From positions 1-64,000 of the forward strand of contig JAZUPZ010000006.1 in assembly GCA_045605445.1 (NCBI GenBank): a DNA stretch of 64,000 nucleotides. Direction: 5' to 3'. The notes under the pieces are model-generated. The model was not told the origin of the DNA. It ran no database searches and was given only the letters and a program-made list of their open reading frames with translations. The stretch is from CAZMHL01 sp045605445 (GTDB taxonomy: Bacteria; Bacillota; Clostridia; RGIG6154). This document shows, piece by piece, positions 29,187 to 37,437 of the stretch (positions are counted from its first letter, which is position 1; each line of letters opens with the position of its first letter). Position numbers and translations under genes: made by a program.

Positions 29187-29306
29187 AAAAAAAGCCTGCA
29201 TCGGCAGGTCATGGTTACACAAAGAAGCAGATGCGGCATAACCGTATCCGTAAATGTTATTCCAATCTTGCCGATATCTCTGTATCGTCTTTAAAGATTT
29301 CTTTGT
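29187..29306 (-). ncRNA. Attenuator-like structured leader of the pyrimidine operon
   Basis: The predicted transcript starts with ACAAAGAA (29299-29306), which pairs perfectly with TTCTTTGT 80 bases on (29219-29226) and encloses a structured region. GGTTATG (29237-29243) can pair with CATGACC (29207-29213), and this excludes the terminator stem CCTGC/GCAGG (29195-29208), which is followed by seven T. GGAATAAC (29256-29263) can instead pair with GTTATGCC (29235-29242). These are the parts of an anti-antiterminator, antiterminator and terminator. I recognise no PyrR box and no known riboswitch class; the sensor is unknown. Confidence 0.5.
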
Positions 29307-29311
29307 AAAAC

Positions 29312-29340
29312 ATGATATCACAACAGCAAATAATTGTCAA
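29312..29340 (-). promoter_or_regulatory. Pyrimidine operon promoter
   Basis: TTGACA (29335-29340) and TATCAT (29312-29317) on the minus strand with a 17-base spacer. The start would be at about 29305, exactly where the leader's first pairing strand begins. Confidence 0.78.
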
Positions 29341-29381
29341 TGATTTTAATCAATAAATTTGACATATTTCTTTATTAATTA

Positions 29382-29409
29382 TTGTAAAAAATTTTTTCTA
29401 TGGTACAAT
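29382..29409 (+). promoter_or_regulatory. Possible promoter for the small unknown gene
   Basis: TTGTAA (29382-29387) and TACAAT (29404-29409) with a 16-base spacer, 92 bases before the start at 29502. The rest of the 29341-29501 gap is AT-rich with no other clear signal. Confidence 0.4.
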
Positions 29410-29501
29410 GTTTTTATTAAATATAAAATCAGTAACTTTTTATTTGTGACTTTACTTGAGTCTATAAAAGATGTTAAAATTTATCTAAAGGAGGCGATAG
29501 C

Positions 29502-29873
29502 ATGAAAAAACTTTTTAAAAGGTTTAGAAAAGAGAAAAGAGTAGTTCCCAAAATGCCTGAATGGAACGAGCTTGTTGAAATGCTTTATAACAAGAATCTG
29601 GAATTTTTAGATTCAACAGTAGAAAAGGTTATATATTCAAAAGATAAGTCAAAAAGATATGTTGTTTTAAAAAGTGACAAAGGTTTTTTTAACTATCGTT
29701 TTCAAAAAATATATCAATATACCGAAGAAGAATGGAGTTATAGTAGCAACTTTGATATTATACCGGGATTTTGGCAGGAAGCGGACAATAAAAATATATC
29801 TCTATTTTCTTCTTTTGAAGATGCTTTAAATGAATTGGAACAAGAAGCAGAATATAAAATCCATTGTTTTTGA
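29502..29873 (+). CDS. Small protein of unknown function
   Basis: I do not recognise this 123-residue protein. It has a strongly basic N-terminus (KKLFKRFRKEKR), no signal peptide or membrane segment, aromatic-rich middle sections (FFNYRFQKIYQYTEEEW) and an acidic end. AAAGGAGG eight bases before the ATG makes translation likely. It stands alone between the divergent pyrimidine promoter and a convergent AraC-type gene. Confidence 0.6.
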   Translation: MKKLFKRFRKEKRVVPKMPEWNELVEMLYNKNLEFLDSTVEKVIYSKDKSKRYVVLKSDKGFFNYRFQKIYQYTEEEWSYSSNFDIIPGFWQEADNKNISLFSSFEDALNELEQEAEYKIHCF

Positions 29874-30032
29874 TTTAACATGAAATACTGCTAAAAAACA
29901 TTCTCATCCGGATTATACAGTCTTTATATCATTGTACTATAATAGGGACAAGTATAGAAAAACGGAAATATCGGGGATGAAGTGTGCTCCGAAATCTAGA
30001 TAAAATTTCTGCAAGTATCACTTTATGCAAAA

Positions 30033-30368
30033 CTAGTCTTTAAAATTATAGGTGTATTTAGATGGAGATACGCCTATATTTTTTTTGAATTCGACCGAAA
30101 AATGCTTGTAGTCATTGTATACGCAAAGTTCAGATATTTCCTGCAGAGTGTAATAACCTGCAATTATCAGCGAGGCGGCATATTTTATTCTGCGTTGTAT
30201 GACATACTGCTTGGGTGAAATGCCACATTCCTGTTTGAAAAGTTTTCTGAAATATGTATCGTTGATATATGACTTTTTTGCTACTACCTGAAGAGAAAAA
30301 TCTTTCTTAAGGTAGTTTTCTTCTATATGTTTGATTGCTGAACTGATTTTTGAATTGTATTCATACAT
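30033..30368 (-). CDS. AraC-type DNA-binding domain protein, no sensor domain
   Basis: A 111-residue protein made only of the two helix-turn-helix units of the AraC family (FSLQVVAKKSYINDTYFRKL, then ISELCVYNDYKHFSVEF and GVSPSKY). A normal member carries about 150 further N-terminal residues. No sensor sequence is evident upstream in 30369-30505, and no good ribosome site precedes the ATG. It is either a stand-alone binding domain, as in MarA/SoxS, or the remnant of a truncated regulator. Confidence 0.65.
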   Translation of the reverse strand: MYEYNSKISSAIKHIEENYLKKDFSLQVVAKKSYINDTYFRKLFKQECGISPKQYVIQRRIKYAASLIIAGYYTLQEISELCVYNDYKHFSVEFKKNIGVSPSKYTYNFKD

Positions 30369-30391
30369 TTTCTACAAAAACACATAGCAGG

Positions 30392-30410
30392 GAACGCCGC
30401 CCCGGCGTTC
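30392..30410. repeat. GC-rich inverted repeat
   Basis: GAACGCC and GGCGTTC flank a five-base GCCCC loop in an otherwise AT-rich gap (30369-30505). There is no T-run, so it is a poor terminator. It may be a small interspersed palindromic unit. Confidence 0.4.
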
Positions 30411-30505
30411 TGTTGTAAAACATACTCAGCTATATAACGATCTTTATCTGATTTTATAGGATTTCATTTTTGTTCACTCGTCTGCGACTGCTTTGCGGCA
30501 AATGG

Positions 30506-31252
30506 TTATTTTTTCAGATATTTATTAAAAACATCGTAGAAAAATGACATATTATTGAATCCAACAATATATGCCGCTTCCGCTACTTTATACTCACCAC
30601 TTTCAATCATTTCTTTTGCTTTTGAAATCCGTATAAGATTTCTGTATTCTATCGGAGAAAAGCCTGTATATTCCCTGAAAAGCGTTCTGAAATTGGATTC
30701 GCTCATATAACACATATCAGAATAATAGGAAACTTTTTGGTTTTCAAAATAATTCTGTCTCAGTTCATTTAAAGCCGGCATAATTTTTCTGAACTTATTG
30801 GGAGTTTGATTGTTTTCTTTTTCTAAAATATAAAGCAATTCATATATTTTTGATGCGAGAAAGGTTATATTGTTTAATTTGCTTCCCGATACCGATTCGC
30901 AAATTTCTGAAAATTCCGGAGATTCATTATGTAATGGCTCACAAAACAGTTTTGGCATATCTTCGGAGAACATATCAAAATTGAAAATTTTTGCCACGGT
31001 ATTATCCTGCGTATATGTTGCCATGTACGGATAATTCCGTGGAATAAACAGCACCTCTCCCTTTGCAAGTTTTATTGATTTTCCGGTATTGATAAAATGA
31101 TAGTTAATTTCTCCGTGCCTTACAAGAATCAGCGTATGTTTTCTTTTCCCGTCTTTGTAAGTGAATTTATGGTTGGTATTTCTCAAAACCTTGACAAATC
31201 CAATATGGTTTACCGTATAGTTGAGAGTTCCCTCCAAACGTATATCATCCAT
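30506..31252 (-). CDS. AraC-family regulator, likely controls the uronate operon
   Basis: A cupin-like sensing half (KHTLILVRHGEINYHF, LAKGEVLFIPRNYPY) is followed by two helix-turn-helix units (VSYYSDMCYMSESNFRTLF, then VAEAAYIVGFNNMSFFYDVF). The start at 31252 has a CAGGAGGATATT site, giving 248 residues; the frame upstream of it has no site. The protein stops at FNKYLKK, so the usual final GxSPxxYR segment is missing. It is divergent from uxaC with overlapping promoters, the usual layout for a local regulator. Confidence 0.82.
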   Translation of the reverse strand: MDDIRLEGTLNYTVNHIGFVKVLRNTNHKFTYKDGKRKHTLILVRHGEINYHFINTGKSIKLAKGEVLFIPRNYPYMATYTQDNTVAKIFNFDMFSEDMPKLFCEPLHNESPEFSEICESVSGSKLNNITFLASKIYELLYILEKENNQTPNKFRKIMPALNELRQNYFENQKVSYYSDMCYMSESNFRTLFREYTGFSPIEYRNLIRISKAKEMIESGEYKVAEAAYIVGFNNMSFFYDVFNKYLKK

Positions 31253-31303
31253 AATATCCTCCTGAAAATAATCGAATACCATACATTTTCGTTGATTAGT
31301 AAA

Positions 31304-31332
31304 TTGTGTTATGCTGTTTTTTATTATATACT
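31304..31332 (+). promoter_or_regulatory. Uronate operon promoter
   Basis: TTGTGT (31304-31309) and TATACT (31327-31332) with a 17-base spacer, about 30 bases before the uxaC start. Its -10 box overlaps that of the divergent araC-type promoter by two bases. Confidence 0.6.
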
Positions 31333-31351
31333 TTGACTGTAAAAAAGTCAA
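31323..31351 (-). promoter_or_regulatory. Divergent promoter of the AraC regulator, with inverted repeat
   Basis: On the minus strand TTGACT (31346-31351) and TATAAT (31323-31328) have a 17-base spacer. The -35 box is one arm of an inverted repeat, TTGACT (31333-31338) and AGTCAA (31346-31351), just downstream of the uronate promoter, which could be an operator. Confidence 0.6.
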
Positions 31352-31368
31352 CAAAAGGAGAATAAACA

Positions 31369-32709
31369 GTGGGATTTAATCTGCAAATCGAAGAAAGCTT
31401 ATATGAATATTCAAAATCATTACCTGTAATTGATTACCATAATCATTTGTCGCTTAAAGACATATCAGAAAATAAAAGATATACCGATATATATGATTTA
31501 TGGATAAGCCCGGATCCGTATAAGCATCGTGCTATGCGTATGTGTGGTGTAGCGGAAAATTACATAACAGGGGATGCTTCAAACGAGGAAAAATTTTTTA
31601 AATGGTGCGAAACCGTTCCGAAGCTTATCGGAAACCCGCTCTGGACCTGGTCTCATATGGAGCTTTCATTTATTTTTGGCATAGATGAAAAAATTACCGG
31701 TGAAAATGCAGAATTCATCTATAACAGATGCAATACATTTCTTGCAGAAAATAAGATAACAGTCGGCACACTTCTTGATAAATTCAATGTTGAATACGCT
31801 TGTCCGTGTGCGTCACTTACCGATGATATATCCTGTTTTTGTGATAGTACACGCTTTGCTCCGTCGCTTCGCGGTGATGATATTATAAGTCCGACAAAAG
31901 ATTTCATAAGAACACTTGGGGATATAACGGGGCATGAAATAAATTCGCTTTCTGATTATATCAGTGCTGTATCAATGCGTCTTAGTGATTTTAAAAAATG
32001 CGGCTGTTCTTTTTCGGACCACGCACTTGATAACGGCTTCAAATTTTACTCAGATGACGAAAAAAATGAAGAACGATTCAAAAAATTGCAAGATAATAAT
32101 TTAGAAAAATGCGAAAAAGAACGACTTGCTTCATACATTCTTGAGTTTCTTGGTTCGCAATACGCAAAGCTTTGTTTTACAATGCAGTTACATATAGGTG
32201 CACAGCGTTTTACAAGTACAAGATTACGTGAAATTGCAGGCCCCGCAGGAGGCTTTGCGGGGATTGGCAACAGCGTTGATGTGAATTCTTTAACCACTTT
32301 TTTAGATAGTCTGGAGCAGGGAGAGAACGGACTGCCAAAAGTAGTAGTTTTCACATTAAATCCGGCTGATAATGCACTTGTTTCTGTGCTTTCGGGCTCA
32401 TATTCAAAAGAAGGTGCAGCAGGCCTTATAACACAAGGTCCTGCATGGTGGTGGTGTGATCATAAGCTTGGTATTACCGATGTGCTTGAAAATACCGCGG
32501 CATTTGGAGTTTTATCCAATTTTATTGGTATGACTACCGATTCAAGAAGTTTTCTTTCGTTTGTAAGGCACGATTATTTCAGGAAAATATTGTGCGATTG
32601 GATAGGAAAAAAGGTGGAATGTGGAGATTTTCCCAATGATCCCGATGCACTGAAAAGTGTGATTCACAAAATGTGTTATAAAAACGCCAAAGAACAGGTG
32701 CAAGGTTAA
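31369..32709 (+). CDS. uxaC: Glucuronate (uronate) isomerase
   Basis: Isomerises glucuronate to fructuronate or galacturonate to tagaturonate. VIDYHNHLS gives the HxH metal pair; MRMCGVAENYITGDAS, PLWTWSHMEL and the C-terminal GMTTDSRSFLSFVRHDYFR are typical of UxaC. The length of 446 residues is slightly short. The GTG start at 31369 follows AAGGAG. It is the first gene of the uronate operon, whose later genes carry out the next two steps. Confidence 0.93.
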   Translation: MGFNLQIEESLYEYSKSLPVIDYHNHLSLKDISENKRYTDIYDLWISPDPYKHRAMRMCGVAENYITGDASNEEKFFKWCETVPKLIGNPLWTWSHMELSFIFGIDEKITGENAEFIYNRCNTFLAENKITVGTLLDKFNVEYACPCASLTDDISCFCDSTRFAPSLRGDDIISPTKDFIRTLGDITGHEINSLSDYISAVSMRLSDFKKCGCSFSDHALDNGFKFYSDDEKNEERFKKLQDNNLEKCEKERLASYILEFLGSQYAKLCFTMQLHIGAQRFTSTRLREIAGPAGGFAGIGNSVDVNSLTTFLDSLEQGENGLPKVVVFTLNPADNALVSVLSGSYSKEGAAGLITQGPAWWWCDHKLGITDVLENTAAFGVLSNFIGMTTDSRSFLSFVRHDYFRKILCDWIGKKVECGDFPNDPDALKSVIHKMCYKNAKEQVQG

Positions 32710-32764
32710 AAAGGCGTATTTTTAAGATTTTTATTTTAATTTTATAAATGAAAGGAGTAAAATT

Positions 32765-33607
32765 ATGAGTTTAAAAGACAAAGTAGCAGTAGTAACAGGT
32801 GCAGGCGGAACACTTTGTTCCAAGATTGCCATTGAGCTCGCAAAATGCGGTGTAAAGGTGGCACTTGTAGAATTAACAGAGGAGAGACTTGATGCTGTTT
32901 CTGCAAAAATCAAGGAAATCGGCGGGGTGTTCCATGGTTATGCCTGTGATGTTACCAATGAAGAAATGGTGGCACAGCTTGCCGAGAAGGTGGAAAAAGA
33001 CCTGGGCCTGTGCAATTATCTGGTTAATGGTGCCGGAGGAAACAGCATAAAGGCAATGCCCACAATTACCAAGTTTGACCCTCGTGAGCTTACCGGAGAA
33101 TTACCTGAGGGTGAAAGAGGTCTGTATGATATCGACCTTGAAGCATTTAAAGGCGTACTTAATCTGAATACTATGGGAACGGTTCTTCCTACCATATATT
33201 TTGCAAAACATATGGTGAAGCTTGGAGGAGGCAGCGTGCTTAACTTTGCATCCATGAATAGTTATTGTCCCCTTACCAGATGCTTTGCCTATGCTATGAG
33301 CAAGGCAGCTATAACCAATTTAACACAGTCTTTTGCAGCATATTATGCCCCTGCAAAGATACGTATAAACGCAGTTGCTCCCGGATTCATGGTAAATGAA
33401 AGAAGCAAAAATTACCTTGGAACCGTAGAGGACGGACTGACCGCAAGAGGTGAAGCTGTTATTAATCATACTCCTATGGGCAGATTTGGCGAAGCGGAAG
33501 ACTTATTAGGTTATGTTAAGTGGATTCTTGACGACGATGTGTCGGCGTTTGTTACAGGTGTTACTATTCCTGTAGACGGCGGATTCTTAACTTTAGGTGG
33601 TGTGTGA
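32765..33607 (+). CDS. SDR-family fructuronate reductase (D-mannonate oxidoreductase)
   Basis: A short-chain dehydrogenase of 280 residues with the cofactor loop VTGAGGTLCSKIA, the NGAGG block, and the catalytic Tyr-Lys pair in YAMSKAA. Members of this subgroup carry an insertion around PRELTGELPEGERGLYDIDL and occur in uronate operons, where they reduce fructuronate to mannonate. Its place between uxaC and uxuA supports that reaction, replacing the unrelated UxuB. It overlaps uxuA. Substrate assignment is from context. Confidence 0.83.
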   Translation: MSLKDKVAVVTGAGGTLCSKIAIELAKCGVKVALVELTEERLDAVSAKIKEIGGVFHGYACDVTNEEMVAQLAEKVEKDLGLCNYLVNGAGGNSIKAMPTITKFDPRELTGELPEGERGLYDIDLEAFKGVLNLNTMGTVLPTIYFAKHMVKLGGGSVLNFASMNSYCPLTRCFAYAMSKAAITNLTQSFAAYYAPAKIRINAVAPGFMVNERSKNYLGTVEDGLTARGEAVINHTPMGRFGEAEDLLGYVKWILDDDVSAFVTGVTIPVDGGFLTLGGV

Positions 33608-33609
33608 TA

Positions 33610-34575
33610 ATGCTTTTAACAGATTATCTGAGAAGTGAAAAAGACCTCACATGGGACCTTGCGAAGCAGTGCGGGGTAAATCACGGGGTAATCAGATTAC
33701 CTGAAACAAATGCTTTTGATTTAAACAACAAATCTCATTGGCAGAAAGTCTATGACGGATTTATGAATTACGGAATAACGCCTGTCATTATTGAACCTAT
33801 GCCGAACGAACTTCATGACCATATTAAAGCAGGTGATGAAAAACGTGATGAGTGTATAGAAAAAGTAATTAAAATGCTTCCGATTATGCGTGATTTTAAT
33901 ATAAATCAGATATGCTTTAACTGGATGGCACATATCGGCTGGCTGAGAACATCAAGTAATATTGAAGAACGTGGTGGTGCTCTTGTTACCGGCTTTGACC
34001 CAAATGATTTTAATCCTGTTGATAAAAAAATAACGCATCAGGAGCTTTGGGATAATTATGAATATTTTCTGAAAGCAGTTATTCCTGAAGCGGAAAAATA
34101 CGAAATAAAATTAGCACTGCATCCTGATGATCCACCGATTCCAAAGCTTGGAGATGTGTCAAGGATTATGATTTCGGCAGAAAATATAAAAAAAGCAATT
34201 TACGATATTTATCCAAGCGAAATGCTCGGAATAACTATGTGCCAGGCGAACTACTATATTATGGGCGAGGACGTGGATAAGGTTATAACTGACTTTGCAA
34301 AAAAGATATTCTTTGTACACTTCAGGAATACTACCGGAAATATTAATAAATTTCGTGAAACCTTCCACGATAACGGCGACCTTGACATGGCACATCTCAT
34401 AAGGCTGTACAAAAAGCTCGGAATAGATGTACCCGTCCGTGTTGACCATGTTCCGACGCTTAAAGGTGAGGACACGGAAGTTGCAGGCTATGCCGCTCTG
34501 GGTAGACTTTTTGCAATAGGCTATTTAAAGGGACTACTTGAGAATAATCAGGAGGGAAAATATGATTACAATTAA
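33610..34575 (+). CDS. uxuA: Mannonate dehydratase
   Basis: Dehydrates mannonate to 2-keto-3-deoxygluconate. LALHPDDPPIPKLGDVSRIM is the conserved metal-binding block of the UxuA family, with HFRNTTG and RVDHVPTL following. At about 322 residues it is shorter than E. coli UxuA but usual for Gram-positives. ATG at 33610 has the better-spaced AGGTGG site; GTG at 33604 is an alternative overlapping the SDR gene. KDG kinase and KDPG aldolase are not in the window. Confidence 0.88.
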   Translation: MLLTDYLRSEKDLTWDLAKQCGVNHGVIRLPETNAFDLNNKSHWQKVYDGFMNYGITPVIIEPMPNELHDHIKAGDEKRDECIEKVIKMLPIMRDFNINQICFNWMAHIGWLRTSSNIEERGGALVTGFDPNDFNPVDKKITHQELWDNYEYFLKAVIPEAEKYEIKLALHPDDPPIPKLGDVSRIMISAENIKKAIYDIYPSEMLGITMCQANYYIMGEDVDKVITDFAKKIFFVHFRNTTGNINKFRETFHDNGDLDMAHLIRLYKKLGIDVPVRVDHVPTLKGEDTEVAGYAALGRLFAIGYLKGLLENNQEGKYDYN

Positions 34576-36049
34576 AAATGAAATAAAAAAACAACAGAAG
34601 AACTTCTGGAACCAATGCTTGTTCCATCCCACAGATGCAGTAGAAGATCCTTGGGGAAAGCGAATTCTTGACAGAATTGCCTCTGACGGCGCAATAGAAA
34701 CCATTCGTATCTATACCATGTTCGAGGATATTGTGTATTACGACGGAAACGGCATTCTTTGCTATGACTTTCGTTTAAATGATTTGCGCCTTGACTATAT
34801 GGTTGAAAAGGGTTACAATCTTTTACTTGCATACGGAGGAATGCCGGATTGCATTTCCTCAACTACAGCCAATAAAACCAGTGTTTCAAAAAACAAAACA
34901 CGATACAAAGGTAAAATGTGGAATTCAGCACCCCCGAAGGACTATGCTCTGTGGGAGGAGATTTGCTATGAATATACCAGGCATATCGTAGAGCGTTACG
35001 GACTTGAAACCGTATCCAAGTGGAGCTGCCAATGTTTCAATGAACCGGATATTCCGCAATTTTTCCTTTCCGAGCTTCCGCTTAGCGATGAAAGTGTTAT
35101 GAAGTACCGTTTGCCTGCGTATTGTGAGATGTACAAAGCTTTTGAGCACGGTATACGCCGTGTATCTGACAGCATTAAAATAGGCGGACCGGCTCTGTCA
35201 CATCGACTGGATTTTCTTGGCGGCTGGCTTGACTACGTAAAAGAAAACGATCTTAAACTGGATTTCATTTCGATACATAACTACGGAACCGGCATAACAC
35301 AACTTAATGATGGAAGTAGGCCTGCAAGAGTATTAAACAATATAGAAAAGCATCAGGAATATGTTGACGTAGTCACCGAGCATGGATTTGGCAATGTGCC
35401 GCTTCTTGCAGACGAGTGGGGCTTTTCGGCTTCAGGATTCAGAAACCGCGAAGAATGTCCTGCATTGATGGGACGTGAAACAGAAATGTTCTCGGCATAT
35501 TTTACCAAGATGATTCATGAGTTTATTAATTCTGATTTCAAGATGGAGATGCTGTGTATCTGCCTTTCGGGACAGCACGAGATGGTTGAGGACTTTTCCG
35601 GTTTCAGAAATTTCTTTACAATGAATTTTTTCGCAAAGCCTATTTACAATGCATATATTCTCGCGGGTAAATTGTATGAAAATATTCTCAAATACGAAAA
35701 GCAAAATGAAAATCTTTTTGTAATCCCTACAAAAAACGAAAAAGGAAACTACTCAGTTCTCTTAACATACAGCAGTGAATACCTTGAGGATGATCTTCCC
35801 GAGATAACGGAAGAACTGACCTTTGATGATGACATACAAGATAAAAAAGTGACAGTATATTGCATCGACAAAAACACAACGAACCCATACAGACTGTATG
35901 AAAAAATGGGATTCCCTGAAATCGGCGAAAAAGAAATAGCATTGCTCCGCGAGGAAGGAAATATAAAACCTGTAGCAGAATTTGACGCAAAAGAAAAAAT
36001 CAGCTTGAAGCTAACCTCAAATTGCGTATACTTAGTGGAGGTTAAATAA
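34562..36049 (+). CDS. Glycoside hydrolase family 39-like enzyme
   Basis: A TIM-barrel glycosidase of 495 residues. The acid/base Glu is E161 in CQCFNEPDI and the likely nucleophile is E285 in LLADEWGFS; IKIGGPALS and LDFISIHNYG between them fit GH39 (beta-xylosidase or alpha-L-iduronidase). There is no signal peptide, so it would cleave imported oligosaccharides. The start at 34562 follows AGGAGGG and overlaps the end of uxuA by 14 bases. Its place in a uronate operon favours a uronic-acid-containing substrate such as glucuronoxylan or iduronate glycans. Confidence 0.82.
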   Translation: MITIKNEIKKQQKNFWNQCLFHPTDAVEDPWGKRILDRIASDGAIETIRIYTMFEDIVYYDGNGILCYDFRLNDLRLDYMVEKGYNLLLAYGGMPDCISSTTANKTSVSKNKTRYKGKMWNSAPPKDYALWEEICYEYTRHIVERYGLETVSKWSCQCFNEPDIPQFFLSELPLSDESVMKYRLPAYCEMYKAFEHGIRRVSDSIKIGGPALSHRLDFLGGWLDYVKENDLKLDFISIHNYGTGITQLNDGSRPARVLNNIEKHQEYVDVVTEHGFGNVPLLADEWGFSASGFRNREECPALMGRETEMFSAYFTKMIHEFINSDFKMEMLCICLSGQHEMVEDFSGFRNFFTMNFFAKPIYNAYILAGKLYENILKYEKQNENLFVIPTKNEKGNYSVLLTYSSEYLEDDLPEITEELTFDDDIQDKKVTVYCIDKNTTNPYRLYEKMGFPEIGEKEIALLREEGNIKPVAEFDAKEKISLKLTSNCVYLVEVK

Positions 36050-36050
36050 T

Positions 36051-36959
36051 ATGCATTTTAATAATAAAGATGAAATAATTGCCTTAACCCCTCAGTGGAA
36101 GGGCGAAAGGCTTCCCGACGGAAGACCGAAAGTTGACGAAAAATATTTAAAGGCACTTAAAACACTTACCCTGGAAGAAGTATGGAAGCCAATTTTTGTA
36201 AAAGGCTACGAAAGTCAGTTTGAGGGAAGACTGCATACTCTTCACGATGACGGAAGAAAGCTTATAGGACGCGCGGTTACCGCAACATACTGTCCTTTCC
36301 GTCCCGACCTTGACGAGGTTGTAAAAGATATTGGAAAAAGCGAAGGCAGAACCGGTACATATAATCAATGGGTTATTGACAATCTTATGGAATATGATGT
36401 TCCCGTAATAGATATGTACGACAAAATTTATAAAGGAACATACCTTGGCGGAAATCTTACTACAGCTTTAAAAAACAAAACAAAGAATGAAAACGGCGGT
36501 GCAGTAATCTGGGGCGGCATACGAGATACCGAGCAGATGAAAAAGGTTGAAAATACACAGGTTTACTACCGTGGTATTGACCCTACACCAATCCGTGATT
36601 TTATTATGACAGCATACAACACGCCCACAAAAATCGGAAATGCAATCTGTCTTCCTGGTGACGTTGTTTTCGGCGCCGGCGGCGGAGTACTCTTTATTCC
36701 TGCACACCTTGTTGAAGAGGTAGTCGGAGGTGCAGCCAAAACCCAGGTGAAAGATATGTTTGGCTTTGAGATGATAAGTCTTAACAAATTCACAACTGCA
36801 CAGATAGACAAGAACACCTGGTCAAAGGAAATGCTTGATCTTCTTCTTGACTGGATTGAAAAAGATGACAGAGCAATTGCATACCGTGGTCTTGACTGGT
36901 CCCACGAATACGACCTTGCAATTAACGGAGACCCCAACGATACACAGTCTGCTTTATAA
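36051..36959 (+). CDS. RraA-like (HMG aldolase-type) family protein
   Basis: A 302-residue member of the RraA/4-hydroxy-4-methyl-2-oxoglutarate aldolase fold. RLIGRAVTATYCPF and the metal-site block GGAVIWGGIRDTEQM, with the GIRD motif, show the fold, and GDVVFGAGGGVLFIPAHLVEEV is the usual second half. It follows the GH39 gene by one base, so it is part of the uronate operon. It may act as an aldolase or as a dehydratase on a sugar acid; the RNase E inhibitor role of E. coli RraA is unlikely here. Confidence 0.8.
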   Translation: MHFNNKDEIIALTPQWKGERLPDGRPKVDEKYLKALKTLTLEEVWKPIFVKGYESQFEGRLHTLHDDGRKLIGRAVTATYCPFRPDLDEVVKDIGKSEGRTGTYNQWVIDNLMEYDVPVIDMYDKIYKGTYLGGNLTTALKNKTKNENGGAVIWGGIRDTEQMKKVENTQVYYRGIDPTPIRDFIMTAYNTPTKIGNAICLPGDVVFGAGGGVLFIPAHLVEEVVGGAAKTQVKDMFGFEMISLNKFTTAQIDKNTWSKEMLDLLLDWIEKDDRAIAYRGLDWSHEYDLAINGDPNDTQSAL

Positions 36960-37002
36960 AAGAATCCGATAAATCTTACATAAGATTTGTCGGATTCTTT
37001 TA
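36958..37002 (+). terminator. Uronate operon terminator
   Basis: AAAGAATCCGA and TCGGATTCTTT form the base of a long hairpin, with AAATCTTA/TAAGATTT continuing it, followed by a T-rich tail. Confidence 0.85.
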
Positions 37003-37013
37003 TAATTGTATAG

Positions 37014-37042
37014 TTGATATATGTGAAAAAATATGGTAATAT
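37014..37042 (+). promoter_or_regulatory. Possible promoter of the etfBA operon
   Basis: TTGATA (37014-37019) and TAATAT (37037-37042) with a 17-base spacer. It would give a leader of nearly 390 bases. Later TTGACA boxes in the gap have no good -10 partner. Confidence 0.4.
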
Positions 37043-37049
37043 GTATAAG

Positions 37050-37437
37050 GAAAGATTTTTACTCCTTATTCGACAAAATCATATTCGGTGCAAGGCACCA
37101 CGGCGATTGAATTCATATGTGTTTCGCACTTGATATGCCGCTGATGTGACGAGAATTAATATCGAGTTTGACCGAAGGGGGAATATACCGATTTTCGGAA
37201 TAAAAATATAGAGGCAAACGAAGTTTGCATATTGACAAAATTTTGTCCCCGACTTGACACGAGTAAGAATTATGACAAAATATTTTTGAAAATCATGTGA
37301 TTCTGTTTCGTGCTATTAACGTCACAATAAAAAGCAAAAGAAGTTTTTAAAAAAAGTAACAATAACAGTTATGCCGGATAGCGTAGGTGTAATTGTTGAG
37401 AAAAAATTACAGTAAATTAGAGAAAAGGAGTAAGAGT
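37050..37437 (+). other. Structured, repeat-like leader before etfB
   Basis: This gene-free stretch holds several inverted repeats in a row: GGTGC-AAG-GCACC near 37090, CATATGTG with a CACTTGATATG partner near 37115-37135, GCAAAC-GAA-GTTTGC near 37215 and GACAAAATTTTGTC near 37236. GC content and style differ from both neighbours. It could be a structured 5' leader or the remains of an interspersed repeat or mobile element. No ORF with a ribosome site lies inside. Confidence 0.4.

Noticed and set aside
29136..29321. A 61-residue minus-strand frame across the pyr leader, as a leader peptide
   Set aside because: Its ATG overlaps the -10 box region and lies upstream of the predicted transcript start, and no ribosome site precedes it.
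30384..30415. Terminator at the GC-rich hairpin
   Set aside because: No T-run follows on either strand.
37233..37270. TTGACA boxes as the etfB promoter
   Set aside because: Neither TTGACA has a recognisable -10 at 16-18 bases; the TTGATA/TAATAT pair upstream is somewhat better.
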